A stretch of 64,000 nt of DNA from Sphingomonas mucosissima (GTDB taxonomy: Bacteria; Pseudomonadota; Alphaproteobacteria; Sphingomonadales; Sphingomonadaceae), in contig NZ_NBBJ01000001.1 in assembly GCF_002197665.1 (NCBI RefSeq), positions 1,240,001 through 1,304,000 on the forward strand. Reading direction: 5' to 3'. Each line of letters begins with the position of its first letter. Within the stretch, counting starts at the first letter, position 1. Positions 8,514 through 21,321 of the stretch are shown one piece after another. The notes under the pieces were generated by a model. That model was not told the origin of the DNA, did no database searches, and saw only the letters and a list, made by a program, of their open reading frames with translations. The translations under genes and the position numbers were made by a program.

Positions 8514-8917
8514 GCCGGTCGCGCCGCCAGGCGATAGCCTACCCAGATTGCAGCCCCGCCGATCAAGAGGTGCGGCAGGTTGGCGAAGATCCGGGTGAGA
8601 AGCGGTAGGTCAAGCGATCCATAGAGGAAAATTCCGCCGTCGAGATAGCCGCTGCCGGTCAGCAAGCCGAGCACGCCGTCGAGGAAGTAGAGTGGGCCGA
8701 ACAGCCGAAAATAGGCGCGCGCGGCGCGGTAGGACCACCAGGCGGCGATCCCCGCCCACAGCCCCGATGCGAGATGCAGACTGTCATCGTACAGGTCGAG
8801 CTTGAACAGCCCGAACAGATTGCCGTCGGCGTCCTCGAACCCCGGGACGTAGCCGACCGCCACCACCAGCACGAACAACGCGAAATAGCCCCAGCCGAAC
8901 GCCCGTACCCGATCCAT
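8510..8917 (-). CDS. Small multi-pass membrane protein
   Basis: The protein has 135 residues with about four hydrophobic helices: 8-25 (GWGYFALFVLVVAVGYV), 46-64 (LHLASGLWAGIAAWWSYRA), 70-88 and 112-130. The pattern LHLASGLWAG followed by LGLLTGSGYLDGG is reminiscent of small DUF4383-like membrane proteins, but I am not certain. It is the first gene of the leftward three-gene group and overlaps the next one by ATGA. A stretch of CAGGAGAGGC immediately upstream serves as ribosome-binding site. Confidence 0.65.
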   Translation of the reverse strand: MDRVRAFGWGYFALFVLVVAVGYVPGFEDADGNLFGLFKLDLYDDSLHLASGLWAGIAAWWSYRAARAYFRLFGPLYFLDGVLGLLTGSGYLDGGIFLYGSLDLPLLTRIFANLPHLLIGGAAIWVGYRLAARPA

Positions 8918-9039
8918 CTGCCTCTCCTGTGGCTACCGACACTGTAGGGAGAAGCGATCGGGTGCGGCAAGGCCCCAATCCTTTCGCTGCGGGAACGATC
9001 CGGTGCGGTCGTGCGTCATGCGCGCACAGGAGAGCGACC

Positions 9040-9699
9040 ATGGCATTCTGCACGGCATGCGGCACCCAGCTTCCCAACAATGCGCGATTTTGTCCCTCCT
9101 GCGGCGCGGCGGCGGGCGACGCTACGGCGGCAGCGCGGGCAGCGGATCCGGCGCCGGGTAACGCTGAGCGGCCGGCCGGCTTCGCCGAACCGGGCCGTGG
9201 CGGCGGGGCTGCGAGATGGATCCTACCAATCGTGATCGTCATCGCCGCAGTGGTAATTGGGCTGATGCTGTTCCGGGGCAAGGCAGACCAACCTGCGGGA
9301 GGGACACCGTCGGAAAGCGGGCAAGTCGCCGGACAAGCCGGGCAATCAACGGAAGAGAATGCGCCATCTGCCGGCAGCAGCGCTGGGGCATCTTCGGGCA
9401 CGATCATGAGCGCGGCGGCGCTCGATGGCGCGTTTTCGCGCGATCCCGCGGCCGCAAGCGCGACCTACCCCGGCCCAGTGCGGGTGTCGGGCGTGATCGC
9501 CAGCATGGTGCAGCCCGGGCCGACGCCGGCGCTCTCGTTGGAGGGGCGCACGCGCTTCAACTATATGGTCGTGAACTTCCCGGCCGGCTATCGTGAGCGG
9601 CTGGCACCGCTGGCGAAGGGACAGTTCATCCAGCTGTCGTGCAGCCGCGTGCGCGGGCTGGCGGGCACCACCATCCTTGATGGGTGCCAACTCGACTGA
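9040..9699 (+). CDS. Zinc-ribbon membrane protein with OB-like C-terminal domain
   Basis: The protein has 219 residues from the ATG at 9040 (CAGGAGAG upstream). Residues 1-25 form a double-CXXC zinc ribbon (CTACGTQLPNN and FCPSCGA). Then come an Ala/Gly-rich linker, one transmembrane helix at about 65-84 (WILPIVIVIAAVVIGLMLF), and a Ser/Gly-rich spacer. The C-terminal domain, about 130-219, ending QLSCSRVRGLAGTTILDGCQ, resembles tRNA_anti-like OB-fold domains. The ribbon is predicted cytoplasmic and the OB domain periplasmic. Function is unknown. It is divergent from the 8510-8917 gene, with about 120 bp between starts. Confidence 0.7.
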   Translation: MAFCTACGTQLPNNARFCPSCGAAAGDATAAARAADPAPGNAERPAGFAEPGRGGGAARWILPIVIVIAAVVIGLMLFRGKADQPAGGTPSESGQVAGQAGQSTEENAPSAGSSAGASSGTIMSAAALDGAFSRDPAAASATYPGPVRVSGVIASMVQPGPTPALSLEGRTRFNYMVVNFPAGYRERLAPLAKGQFIQLSCSRVRGLAGTTILDGCQLD

Positions 9700-10078
9700 G
9701 GACGCAGGTCAGCGTTGCGTTCAAGGCGCCACCAGCATCGACCCGTAGATGAGCAGGTCGCGGGTGACGAAGCCGCCCTGGACACTCGAAACGAGAATGC
9801 AGCGCTCATCTTCATCAAGAAGGCGCTGAAGCGCCATGGCCCGGCTGAAGCGAATCTCAGTGACGGTCTGAGCTCTCAACGTGCGACCTTGAAGGACCTC
9901 GGCACACAGGGAAGCAGGGGCCGGTCGGCACTCAAATAAGGTGGGCTTGATCGTGCGGGCGATCGTCAGCGTGGGATCGACGAACGTCTGTAAGTGGGCG
10001 ATGCCGACGTCGCGCTTTGTGATTTCACGGTCCGGCCACGAGACTAATCCCTCGGACCAGACGCGCCGCCACGTAAGC
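9700..10078. other. Gene-free stretch of about 380 bp
   Basis: Between the convergent zinc-ribbon gene and pgm I see no coding sequence. The short open frames carry no motif and no ribosome-binding site. I also see no strong hairpin followed by a T-run, so termination for either gene is not obvious here. Confidence 0.45.
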
Positions 10079-13128
<3,050 letters not shown>

Positions 13129-13257
13129 CCGCTTACTCCGGCGTCGAATCAAACGGATCGGGCCGAAACCTGCCCAGAAAGGCCGATTGCAGCGAGGAAG
13201 CAGCTATTCCGCCTCCGGGCAGGTGTGCTCCAAGGCCATATCGCTCCGCGCATGCAG

Positions 13258-14517
13258 TCATGAAAGTCGATCGATCATTGGCTTGGTGATGAGGCAGATG
13301 CCCTCCTCCGTTCGCCCGAAGCGCGCCGCGTCAAGCGCCGGATCATCACCGACCACCAGCCCGTCTGGGATCTCGACTCCGCGATCGATCACCACCTTAC
13401 GAAGCCGCGCGCCCCGACCAACCTTCACATATGGTAGCACGACCGCTTCATCCAGCATGGCAAAGCTATGCGTGCGCACGCCGGTGAACAGCAACGAGCG
13501 ATAAATCGAAGATCCCGAGACGATGCAGTCGCCCGACACAAGGCTTGCCACCGCCGAACCACGCCGCCCATCAATATCGTGGACGAATTTCGCCGGAGGG
13601 GTTAGCTCAGAATAAGTGGAGATCGGCCAGGTGCGATCATAGAGATCAAGTGCCGGAACTACGTCGGTGAGATCGATATTGGCCTTCCAGTAAGCATCTA
13701 CGGTGCCAACGTCGCGCCAGTAAGCCGAATTCTCATTGGAGGAGCGAACACACGACGTGCTGAACTGGTGCGCAACAGCCTTCCCGTTCTTGACGAGCCA
13801 TGGCACAATGTCTCGCCCAAAATCGCGATTGGATCCGGGTGTTTCGGCATCGCGCTTGAGCTGATCGATAAGCAACTTCGTCTTGAAAACGTAGATGCCC
13901 ATCGATGCGAGCGCCACATCCGGCTTACCCGGCATCGCAGGAGGGTCCGCCGGCTTCTCAACGAATTCGATGATCCGCCCCGTTTCATCGATATGCATGA
14001 CGCCGAAAGCAACAGCTTCCATGCGCGGCACTTCCATGCAGGCGACCGTGACGTCGGCTTCCTGCTCGCAGTGCTGCTGAAGCATCAGCTCGTAATCCAT
14101 CTTGTAGATGTGATCACCAGCCAGGATCACCATGTATTCAGGATCATAGCTTTCGATGATGTCGATGTTCTGAAAGACGGCATCGGCCGTGCCTTCATAC
14201 CATTGAAACTCACTGACGCGCTGAGAAGCGGGCAAGATGTCGAAACTCTCGTTTCGTTCCGGACGCAGAAAATTCCATCCCCGCTGCAAATGCCGGATAA
14301 GTGAATGTGCCTTGTACTGCGTCGCAACGCCGATGCGTCGAATGCCAGAGTTGATCGCGTTCGACAGCGCAAAGTCGATAATGCGACTCTTTCCGCCGAA
14401 ATATACCGCTGGCTTGGCGCGTGTGTCCGTCAGTTCGGCCAGGCGACTGCCCCGTCCGCCCGCCAGTACATAGGCCATCGCATCGCGCGCGAGCGGCTGT
14501 CCCTTCCGGTGTTCCAT
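13258..14517 (-). CDS. glgC: Glucose-1-phosphate adenylyltransferase
   Basis: The protein has 419 residues. It makes ADP-glucose from ATP and glucose-1-phosphate, the committed step of bacterial glycogen synthesis. [20 protein letters not shown] (about 16-35) is the nucleotide-binding loop, [10 protein letters not shown] follows, and [13 protein letters not shown] and EFVEKP mark the active site. The C-terminal about 110 residues form the left-handed beta-helix domain ([13 protein letters not shown] type repeats) that carries allosteric sites in this family. The order glgP-B-C-A-pgm is a standard operon. AGGAAGACGAGG upstream provides the ribosome-binding site. Confidence 0.96.
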   Translation of the reverse strand: MEHRKGQPLARDAMAYVLAGGRGSRLAELTDTRAKPAVYFGGKSRIIDFALSNAINSGIRRIGVATQYKAHSLIRHLQRGWNFLRPERNESFDILPASQRVSEFQWYEGTADAVFQNIDIIESYDPEYMVILAGDHIYKMDYELMLQQHCEQEADVTVACMEVPRMEAVAFGVMHIDETGRIIEFVEKPADPPAMPGKPDVALASMGIYVFKTKLLIDQLKRDAETPGSNRDFGRDIVPWLVKNGKAVAHQFSTSCVRSSNENSAYWRDVGTVDAYWKANIDLTDVVPALDLYDRTWPISTYSELTPPAKFVHDIDGRRGSAVASLVSGDCIVSGSSIYRSLLFTGVRTHSFAMLDEAVVLPYVKVGRGARLRKVVIDRGVEIPDGLVVGDDPALDAARFGRTEEGICLITKPMIDRLS

Positions 14518-14633
14518 CCTCGTCTTCCTTCTCCCCTCGGCGCGAGAGGGTGTTAGGGAGGCTTTGCTCCCGGGCTGTTATTGGTGAAGGAAAGCTCCTC
14601 CGCTGACAGTCACCTGCGATGGTTGGCGCTTGA

Positions 14634-16799
14634 TCATCCCGCAAACTCGAACATGATTGTGGCCAATGGGGGCAATGTCACCATGGCAAACCCGTTCTCC
14701 GCGATCACGCCTCCGAGATTTCCTAGGCCGGATCCCCAATAGTCGCTGGCGTCTGAATTGAGGATCTCCCGCCATAACCCTACATGCGGCAGAGGGATCC
14801 GGTACGGCGCACGCGCAACCGGCGTCATGTTGCAGACGACGACGATTGGCGGGGCGTCCGGCGCCTTTCGCAGCCAGACGAAAACCGATTTCTCAGCATC
14901 GTCCGCCACCAACCATTCGAACCCCTCCGGCTCACAATCGCGTGCGTGCAGGGCGGGTTTCTCGCGGTACAGGCGATTCAGATCTCGGACCAGCTTTCGC
15001 ACGCCATCGTGGGCGGTCGAATGACACAGGTCCCAGTCAAGGAATCGGCTTTCGCTCCACTCCCGGCGCTGGGCGAACTCCTGCCCCATGAACAACAGCT
15101 TCTTCCCGGGATAGCCCCACATCAAACCGTAAAAAGCACGAAGATTGGCAAATTGCTGCCAGTCATCCCCGCTCATCTTGGAGAGCATCGAGCCTTTTCC
15201 GTGCACCACCTCGTCGTGGCTGATCGGCAGCACGTAGTTCTCGCTGAACGCATACACCAAACCGAAGGTGATGTCCTTGTGGTGGTGCCGGCGGAAGACG
15301 GGCTCACGCGCCATGTACTTCAGCGTATCGTGCATGAAGCCCATGTTCCACTTGAAGCCAAAACCCAGCCCACCGTCATGAGCGGGATGCGTGACACCCG
15401 GCCAAGCGGTTGATTCCTCCGCCACGGTGAAGAAGCCGGGATGCGCCCCATAGACCGCCCGGTTCATCGACTGGAGGAACGATGCGGCTTCCCAGTTCTC
15501 TCGCCCACCTTCCGAATTCGGAATCCACTCACCGGGTTTACGGCTGTAATCGCGATACAGCATCGACGCGACCGCATCGACCCGCAGCCCGTCCACATGG
15601 TAGCGTTCCGCCCAGAACAGCGCATTGTTCACCAGAAACGCCGACACTTCCCGGCGCCCGAAATTGTAGATCGCGGTGTTCCAGTCTGGATGGAAACCGA
15701 GCCGCGGGTCCTCATGCTCGTACAATGCGGTGCCATCGAACTTGGCAAGTCCGTGGGCGTCGGTGGGAAAATGCGCTGGCACCCAGTCAAGCAAAACGCC
15801 GATCCCCGCGCGATGCGCACCATCGACAAAGCGGGCAAACCCTTCAACGTCCCCGAAGCGCGCCGATGGCGCATAAAGGCCCGTGGTCTGATATCCCCAC
15901 GAGGGGTCATACGGGTGCTCGGACACGGGCAGAAACTCGATATGGGTAAAACCCATCTCGACCACATAAGGGATCAGCCGATCGGCCAGCGCATCCCAGG
16001 TAAGGAACCAGCCGTTCGCGTCGCGCTCCCATGAGCCCGCATGAACCTCGTAGATGCTGATCGGCACGCGGCGCGGGTCGATGGACGCCCAATGCTGGCG
16101 GTGCTCCTCGTCTCCCCATTCGTGGGCAAGCGGCGCGGCCGTGATCGACGCAGTGCTCGGCCTTAGCTCTGACGCAAAGGCATAGGGATCGGCCTTCAGC
16201 GGCTGAAGCTGTCCATCCGGGCCAATAATCTCATATTTGTAATGTCGACCGGCAGCGATGTCGGGTATGAAGATTTCCCAAACGCCAACGTCGGTACGGC
16301 GCCGCATCAGGTGGCGTTTGCCGTCCCAATCGTTGAAGTCTCCAACAACTGACACCCGCTGGGCATTGGGCGCCCAGACAGCAAAGTGGACGCCGCTCGC
16401 ACCTTCATGCTCGATGAGGTGAGCACCGAGTTTGTCATGCAGACGAAAGTGGGTGCCCTCCGCCATCAGCAGATCGTCAACCGGGCCAAGAACCGGGCCA
16501 AAGGTGTACGGATCCGTTACCAGCCACTCCGCGTCCCCTGCCCGCGCACGGTAACGCAGCGGCTGCGGATCGCCCTTGATGAACCCCTCGAACAATCCCC
16601 TGGAATCCACGCGATCCAGCTCCCCGAGCACTTCGCCAGAAAGACTATGGGCGTTCAGGGTTTCCGCATCAGGCACAAGGGCGCGCGCATATGTTCCTTC
16701 AGGGCCGGCATGGGCTCCAAGCATCGCAAACGGGTCGTCATGACGGCCCGCGAGCAAGGCCTCGATGGCACCACGCGACGGCTTCACATCGCGCCCCAT
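14634..16799 (-). CDS. glgB: 1,4-alpha-glucan branching enzyme (GH13)
   Basis: The protein has 721 residues (E. coli GlgB is 728). It introduces alpha-1,6 branches into glycogen. An N-terminal CBM48 region (GVHFAVWAPNAQRVSVVGDF, NDWDG) is followed by the GH13 barrel. Visible motifs are DWVPAHFPTD (region I), DGLRVDAVASML (region II, nucleophile Asp), the AEEST acid and PISHDEVVHGKGS (region IV). The start overlaps the end of glgP by 16 bp, which supports coupling. A gap of 116 bp separates it from glgC. Confidence 0.96.
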   Translation of the reverse strand: MGRDVKPSRGAIEALLAGRHDDPFAMLGAHAGPEGTYARALVPDAETLNAHSLSGEVLGELDRVDSRGLFEGFIKGDPQPLRYRARAGDAEWLVTDPYTFGPVLGPVDDLLMAEGTHFRLHDKLGAHLIEHEGASGVHFAVWAPNAQRVSVVGDFNDWDGKRHLMRRRTDVGVWEIFIPDIAAGRHYKYEIIGPDGQLQPLKADPYAFASELRPSTASITAAPLAHEWGDEEHRQHWASIDPRRVPISIYEVHAGSWERDANGWFLTWDALADRLIPYVVEMGFTHIEFLPVSEHPYDPSWGYQTTGLYAPSARFGDVEGFARFVDGAHRAGIGVLLDWVPAHFPTDAHGLAKFDGTALYEHEDPRLGFHPDWNTAIYNFGRREVSAFLVNNALFWAERYHVDGLRVDAVASMLYRDYSRKPGEWIPNSEGGRENWEAASFLQSMNRAVYGAHPGFFTVAEESTAWPGVTHPAHDGGLGFGFKWNMGFMHDTLKYMAREPVFRRHHHKDITFGLVYAFSENYVLPISHDEVVHGKGSMLSKMSGDDWQQFANLRAFYGLMWGYPGKKLLFMGQEFAQRREWSESRFLDWDLCHSTAHDGVRKLVRDLNRLYREKPALHARDCEPEGFEWLVADDAEKSVFVWLRKAPDAPPIVVVCNMTPVARAPYRIPLPHVGLWREILNSDASDYWGSGLGNLGGVIAENGFAMVTLPPLATIMFEFAG

Positions 16800-19213
16800 A
16801 TCTCGCGTGCATATTCACCAATGGTGCGATCGGAAGAGAACCATCCCACACGGGCGACATTCCGAACGGCCGAGGCTTGCCAGTTGCTCCTGTCGGCCCA
16901 CCGCGCATCAACTGATCGTTGCGCCGCCGCATAGCCATCGAAATCGGCGGCCACCATGAACCAATCGCGATCGTACAGGCCATTCATCAGATCGCGATAA
17001 CGGTCGGGATCGTCGGGGGAGAAAACACCGGACGCGATGGCGTTCACCGCTTGGGAGAGCTCGCGGCTACCCTCGATGATCTCTCGCGGCCGATAGTCAC
17101 CGGCCCGTTTTGCCGCCACTTCGTCAGCGGTAAGCCCGAAGATGACGATATTCTCGTCCCCGACGTGATCCTTGATCTCGATGTTAGCGCCATCCAATGT
17201 GCCGATGGTAAGTGCCCCGTTCAGCGCAAACTTCATGTTCCCGGTACCCGACGCTTCCATTCCGGCCGTCGAGATCTGCTCGGACAAATCTGCTGCGGGG
17301 ATGATCCGTTCCGCCAAGCTGACGTTGTAATTGGAAATGAACGCCACCTTCAGGAGCCCGCCAACAGACGGATCGCTATTGATCCGCTTCGCCACGTCAT
17401 TGGCAAGTTTGATGATCATTTTCGCATTATGGTAGCTTGACGCGGCTTTGCCGGCGAACAGCTTCACGCGCGGCGTCCAATCCTTTTCCGGATGGCTGCG
17501 GATCTGGTCATACAGCGCAACGGTCTCGATGATGTTGAGCAATTGGCGCTTATATTCGTGAACACGCTTGATCTGGACATCGAACAAAGCGTCGGGATCC
17601 AGCCGCAATCCCGTGCTCTCCCGTATGAAATTCGACAGTCCCACCTTGTTTGAACGTTTTACTTCCGCAAAACGCTCCCGGAACGAAGCATCATCGGCAA
17701 AAGAATCCAGTGATCGCAGCTCGGCCGCGTCGTCGCAGAACGCTGGGCCGATCGCATCGCGGATCAGCGCAGTGAGCGCCGGATTACAGCCCATCAGCCA
17801 CCGTCGCGGGGTGATGCCGTTGGTCTTGTTGTTGATCCGCTCAGGATAAAGTCGGTGCAGATCGGCAAAGACCGTCTGCTTCATCAGCTCGGTGTGAAGA
17901 GCAGCGACGCCATTGACGCTATGGCTGGCGACAAAGGCGAGGTTTGCCATGCGCACGCGGCGCTCGCCGTTCTCGTCGATCAGGCTGATCGCCGCGACCG
18001 AATGGTCGCCCATGCTGGGGCTCTTACGCGCCTCGCGAAGAACCCGGCCATTGATCGCGTAGATCAACTGCATGTGGCGCGGCAGCAGCCGCTCGAACAG
18101 CGGCAATGGCCAGCTCTCGAGCGCCTCCGGCAGCAGCGTGTGGTTCGTGTAGCCGAATGTCCGTCGAGTTACTTCCCATGCCTCCTCGAACGGCAGGTCG
18201 TGATGATCGATCAGCAGGCGCATCAGCTCGGCGACCGACACCGCGGGATGCGTGTCGTTTAGCTGGATCGCGGCCTTGTCCGGCAGGGTGCGGATGTCGC
18301 CGAAATACTGGACGTGCCGGCGCACGATGTCTTGAATGGAAGCGGAGGAGAAGAAATACTCCTGCCGCAGTCGCAGCTCCTGCCCCGCCGAGCTGGAATC
18401 CGAGGGGTAGAGCACGCGCACCAGGCTCTCTGCCCTCGCCTGCCCTGCCAGCGCGCCGATGTGATCGCCGGCGTTGAACGCGTCGAGCCGGATCGGGTCA
18501 AAGGCGCGCGCACTCCAAAGGCGGAGCGTGTTTACCCGCTTCCCGCGCCAGCCCACCACCGGCGTGTCATACGCCACGGCCTCCACCGCCTCGGCCGGCT
18601 TCCAGTGAACGTGCCCGGCCTCGTTGCCAGTCACCTCGCCGCCGAAGCCGATGAAATAAGCGCTTTCCCGGCGCTCGAACTCCCATGGATTGCCGTGCGC
18701 AAGCCAGGTCTCCGGGAGCTCCACCTGCCAGCCGTCGTCGATCCGCTGTCGGAACATGCCGTTCACGTAGCGGATGCCGTAGCCGTATGCCGGGAGCTCC
18801 AGCGTCGCCATGCTTTCCATGAAGCACGCGGCCAGCCGGCCCAAGCCGCCATTGCCCAGCGCCGCGTCAGGCTCGATCTCTTCGATCTCTGCAAGATCGA
18901 CGCCCAGCGATGCCAGCGCTTCTGCCACCTCGGCGTTGCGGCCGAGGTTTGACAGCGCGTCCCGCAGGAGCCGGCCGATCAGGAATTCGAGGCTGAGGTA
19001 ATAAACGCGCTTCGCACCCGCGGCATGGGCCTGCCGGGTCGAGGCCATCCACTTGTCGATGATCTCGTCGCGCAGAGTGAGGATCGTCGCGGCGAGCCAA
19101 TCATGCTTGCGCGCTGCCCGTTCGTCCTTGCCGATACGGTGGATCAGGGTGTCGACGATCCGGCCGGCGAGCGGCGAACGATCGATGGCGGGCGTAGTGT
19201 CGTTGTCGGTCAT
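16784..19213 (-). CDS. glgP: Glycogen phosphorylase (GT35)
   Basis: The protein has 809 residues, the usual family length. It releases glucose-1-phosphate from the non-reducing ends of glycogen using phosphate and PLP. EASGTGNMKFALNGALTIGT (about 640-659) contains the PLP lysine, and DAALGNGGLGRLAACFMESM and GYTNHTLLPEALE are family hallmarks. It is the first gene of the leftward operon, so breakdown and synthesis enzymes are co-transcribed with pgm. The 67-bp gap to sufA upstream holds no strong terminator that I can see. Confidence 0.96.
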   Translation of the reverse strand: MTDNDTTPAIDRSPLAGRIVDTLIHRIGKDERAARKHDWLAATILTLRDEIIDKWMASTRQAHAAGAKRVYYLSLEFLIGRLLRDALSNLGRNAEVAEALASLGVDLAEIEEIEPDAALGNGGLGRLAACFMESMATLELPAYGYGIRYVNGMFRQRIDDGWQVELPETWLAHGNPWEFERRESAYFIGFGGEVTGNEAGHVHWKPAEAVEAVAYDTPVVGWRGKRVNTLRLWSARAFDPIRLDAFNAGDHIGALAGQARAESLVRVLYPSDSSSAGQELRLRQEYFFSSASIQDIVRRHVQYFGDIRTLPDKAAIQLNDTHPAVSVAELMRLLIDHHDLPFEEAWEVTRRTFGYTNHTLLPEALESWPLPLFERLLPRHMQLIYAINGRVLREARKSPSMGDHSVAAISLIDENGERRVRMANLAFVASHSVNGVAALHTELMKQTVFADLHRLYPERINNKTNGITPRRWLMGCNPALTALIRDAIGPAFCDDAAELRSLDSFADDASFRERFAEVKRSNKVGLSNFIRESTGLRLDPDALFDVQIKRVHEYKRQLLNIIETVALYDQIRSHPEKDWTPRVKLFAGKAASSYHNAKMIIKLANDVAKRINSDPSVGGLLKVAFISNYNVSLAERIIPAADLSEQISTAGMEASGTGNMKFALNGALTIGTLDGANIEIKDHVGDENIVIFGLTADEVAAKRAGDYRPREIIEGSRELSQAVNAIASGVFSPDDPDRYRDLMNGLYDRDWFMVAADFDGYAAAQRSVDARWADRSNWQASAVRNVARVGWFSSDRTIGEYAREIWGAM

Positions 19214-19280
19214 GGCGCGGCGAGCTTAACGGCCGCCGCGCAGGAGTCACGTATGATGCTGCGGCGCAGCTTGCAGGAAA

Positions 19281-19634
19281 CTAAACCGTGAAACTCTCGC
19301 CGCAGCCGCACGCGCCCTTGGCATTGGGGTTGTTGAAGACGAAGCCGGCAGTGAAGTCGTCCTCCACCCAGTCCATGGTCGATCCGATGAGGTACAGGAT
19401 CGAGCCGCCATCGACGAAAAGCGTGCCGCCGTCCGTCTCGATCTTCTCGTCGAACGCCTTGGCGTCCGTCACATAATCGACCGAATAGGCGAGGCCCGAA
19501 CAGCCGCGGCGCGGCGTCGACAGCTTCACGCCGATCGCCCCTTCGGGCGCATTCGCCATCAGCGACGCGATCCGCGCTTTGGCATTGTCGGTGAGAAGCA
19601 GCGCCGCGGGGCGCTCCCGAACAGCAGTCGCCAT
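19281..19634 (-). CDS. sufA: A-type Fe-S cluster carrier (SufA/ErpA-like)
   Basis: The protein has about 117 residues. A-type carriers receive Fe-S clusters from the SufBCD scaffold and pass them to target enzymes. The three cluster-binding cysteines are visible: PRRGCSGLAY near residue 47, and KGACGCGESF at the C-terminus. The ATG at 19634 overlaps the sufT stop (TGATG); a GTG one codon earlier would give a GTGA overlap. It is the last gene of the leftward suf operon. SufA, ErpA and IscA cannot be separated by sequence alone; the operon context favours the sufA label. Confidence 0.9.
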   Translation of the reverse strand: MATAVRERPAALLLTDNAKARIASLMANAPEGAIGVKLSTPRRGCSGLAYSVDYVTDAKAFDEKIETDGGTLFVDGGSILYLIGSTMDWVEDDFTAGFVFNNPNAKGACGCGESFTV

Positions 19635-20104
19635 CACAGCATCCCCAGTTCAAGCCGTGCTTCGTCGGACATCTTGGCCGGGTCCCACGGCGGATCCCAG
19701 ACAAGGTTCACGTCGGCGATCGCAATGCCCGGCACCGAGCCGACACGCAGTTCCACCTCCGCCGGCATCGATTCGGCGACGGGACAATGCGGTGTCGTCA
19801 GCGTCATCGTGACAACGGCATGGCCGCCGTCGGTGACCTCGACGTTGTAGATGAGGCCCAGCTCATAGATGTTCACGGGGATCTCGGGATCGTAGATCTC
19901 CTTCAGCGCATCGATCACCGCCTCATACAAGGCGCCGCCTGGCTCATGCGCATTCTCGCCTTCCGGCTTCTGCGCCAGGAAACCGTCGAGATAGTCGCGC
20001 TTGCGAGCGAGCGCCTCGGTCGGCGCCTCCACCGCATCCTCGACACGCGCGCGCGGCGGCTTCGTCTCGGCTTCCACTTCCTCGACCCGGATTGAATCGC
20101 TCAT
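19634..20104 (-). CDS. sufT: SUF-associated MIP18/DUF59 protein (SufT)
   Basis: The protein has 156 residues. It has an acidic N-terminal extension of about 55 residues and then a DUF59 domain: DPEIPVNIYELGLIYNVEV (about 92-110), and TTPHCPVAESMPAEVE with the conserved Cys. It ends in DPPWDPAKMSDEARLELGML, typical of the SUF-linked subfamily. SufT acts as an auxiliary maturation factor in Fe-S protein assembly; its exact reaction is not settled. It overlaps sufS by 4 bp upstream and sufA by 1 bp downstream, which indicates translational coupling. Confidence 0.92.
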   Translation of the reverse strand: MSDSIRVEEVEAETKPPRARVEDAVEAPTEALARKRDYLDGFLAQKPEGENAHEPGGALYEAVIDALKEIYDPEIPVNIYELGLIYNVEVTDGGHAVVTMTLTTPHCPVAESMPAEVELRVGSVPGIAIADVNLVWDPPWDPAKMSDEARLELGML

Positions 20105-21312
20105 CCGAAAATCCTCGTTACTCTTTCTATGCCCTTGGCCAGCGCCTCAACGTCGGCCGGGCCGTTATAAACGCCAAAGCTGGCCCGAGCGGTCGCATCG
20201 ACGCCCAGCATCTCCATCAGCGGCTGCGCGCAATGGTGGCCGGCGCGGATCGCGACCTTCGCTTCGTCCAAGATGGTGCCGATGTCGTGCGGATGCACCC
20301 CCTCGACCGCGAAGGAGACGATGCCCGCGCTATCCTCCGGCCCGAACAGGCGGACGGAGTTGATCGCGGACAGTGCCTCGCGGGCCTGGCGGACCAGCGC
20401 GGTCTCGTGCGCATGGATGCGGTCGAGGCCAATGCCTTCGACATAATCGATCGCGGCATGGAGCCCGAGCGCGCCGACGATATGCGGCGTTCCCGCCTCG
20501 AAACGCGTCGGCGCCGGGGCATAGGTCGTCTTGGTGAAGGTCACGCGGTCGATCATCGAGCCGCCACCCTGATAGGGGGGCATCGCATCGAGCAGTTCCG
20601 CCCGGCCCCACAGCACGCCAAGGCCGGTCGGGCCATACAGCTTGTGCGCGGAAAAGACGTAGAAGTCGCAATCGAGATCGACGACGTCGACCGGCGTGCG
20701 CGGCACGGCCTGGCAACCGTCGATCAGGATTTTCGCACCCACGCCGTGCGCAAGCGCTGCCGCGCGTTTCGCATCCAGCACCGATCCCAGCACGTTCGAA
20801 ACTTGAGCCAGCCCGACCAGCTTGTGCGCCGGCGTCAGCATCGCGGCCATGGCGTCGAGGTCGATGCGGTGATCGGCGGTCAGCGGCACGACGTCGATCG
20901 CGGCGCCGACACGCTCGGCGACCATCTGCCACGGGACGATGTTCGAATGATGCTCCAGTGCCGACAAGAGGATCCGGTCGCCCGCCTTCAGCTGCGTTCC
21001 GCCCCAGCAGTGCGCGACGAGGTTGATCGCCTCCGTCGCGCCGCGGACGAACACCACCTCGTCCTCCGCACCCCCGATGAAGCTGGCGACACGGCGGCGC
21101 GCGGCCTCGTAGGCGAGCGTCATGTCGGCCGACCGTTGGTAAACGCCGCGGTGAACCGTGGCGTAGGTTTCGGCGTAGCCGCGGGTGATCGCGTCAACGA
21201 CCGCCTGCGGCTTCTGCGAGGTCGCAGCGGTATCGAGATACGCCCAGCCTTCAGGGATCGCCGGAAAGTCAGCGAGCACGTCAAGCGGGCGGGCGGCGTC
21301 GAGCACGGTCAT
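20101..21312 (-). CDS. sufS: Cysteine desulfurase, SufS type
   Basis: The protein has 403 residues from the ATG at 21312 (GAGG upstream); the frame is open further but the added sequence is not family-like. It removes sulfur from cysteine to feed the SufBCD scaffold and uses PLP. VFSAHKLYGPTGLGVLWG carries the PLP lysine, LSALEHHSNIVPWQ binds cofactor, and RAGHHCAQPLME holds the persulfide cysteine. The usual separate SufE/SufU partner is not in the window. A 235-bp spacer with a dispersed repeat separates it from sufD, unlike the other overlapping suf junctions. Confidence 0.95.
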   Translation of the reverse strand: MTVLDAARPLDVLADFPAIPEGWAYLDTAATSQKPQAVVDAITRGYAETYATVHRGVYQRSADMTLAYEAARRRVASFIGGAEDEVVFVRGATEAINLVAHCWGGTQLKAGDRILLSALEHHSNIVPWQMVAERVGAAIDVVPLTADHRIDLDAMAAMLTPAHKLVGLAQVSNVLGSVLDAKRAAALAHGVGAKILIDGCQAVPRTPVDVVDLDCDFYVFSAHKLYGPTGLGVLWGRAELLDAMPPYQGGGSMIDRVTFTKTTYAPAPTRFEAGTPHIVGALGLHAAIDYVEGIGLDRIHAHETALVRQAREALSAINSVRLFGPEDSAGIVSFAVEGVHPHDIGTILDEAKVAIRAGHHCAQPLMEMLGVDATARASFGVYNGPADVEALAKGIERVTRIFG

Positions 21313-21321
21313 GCGACCTCG

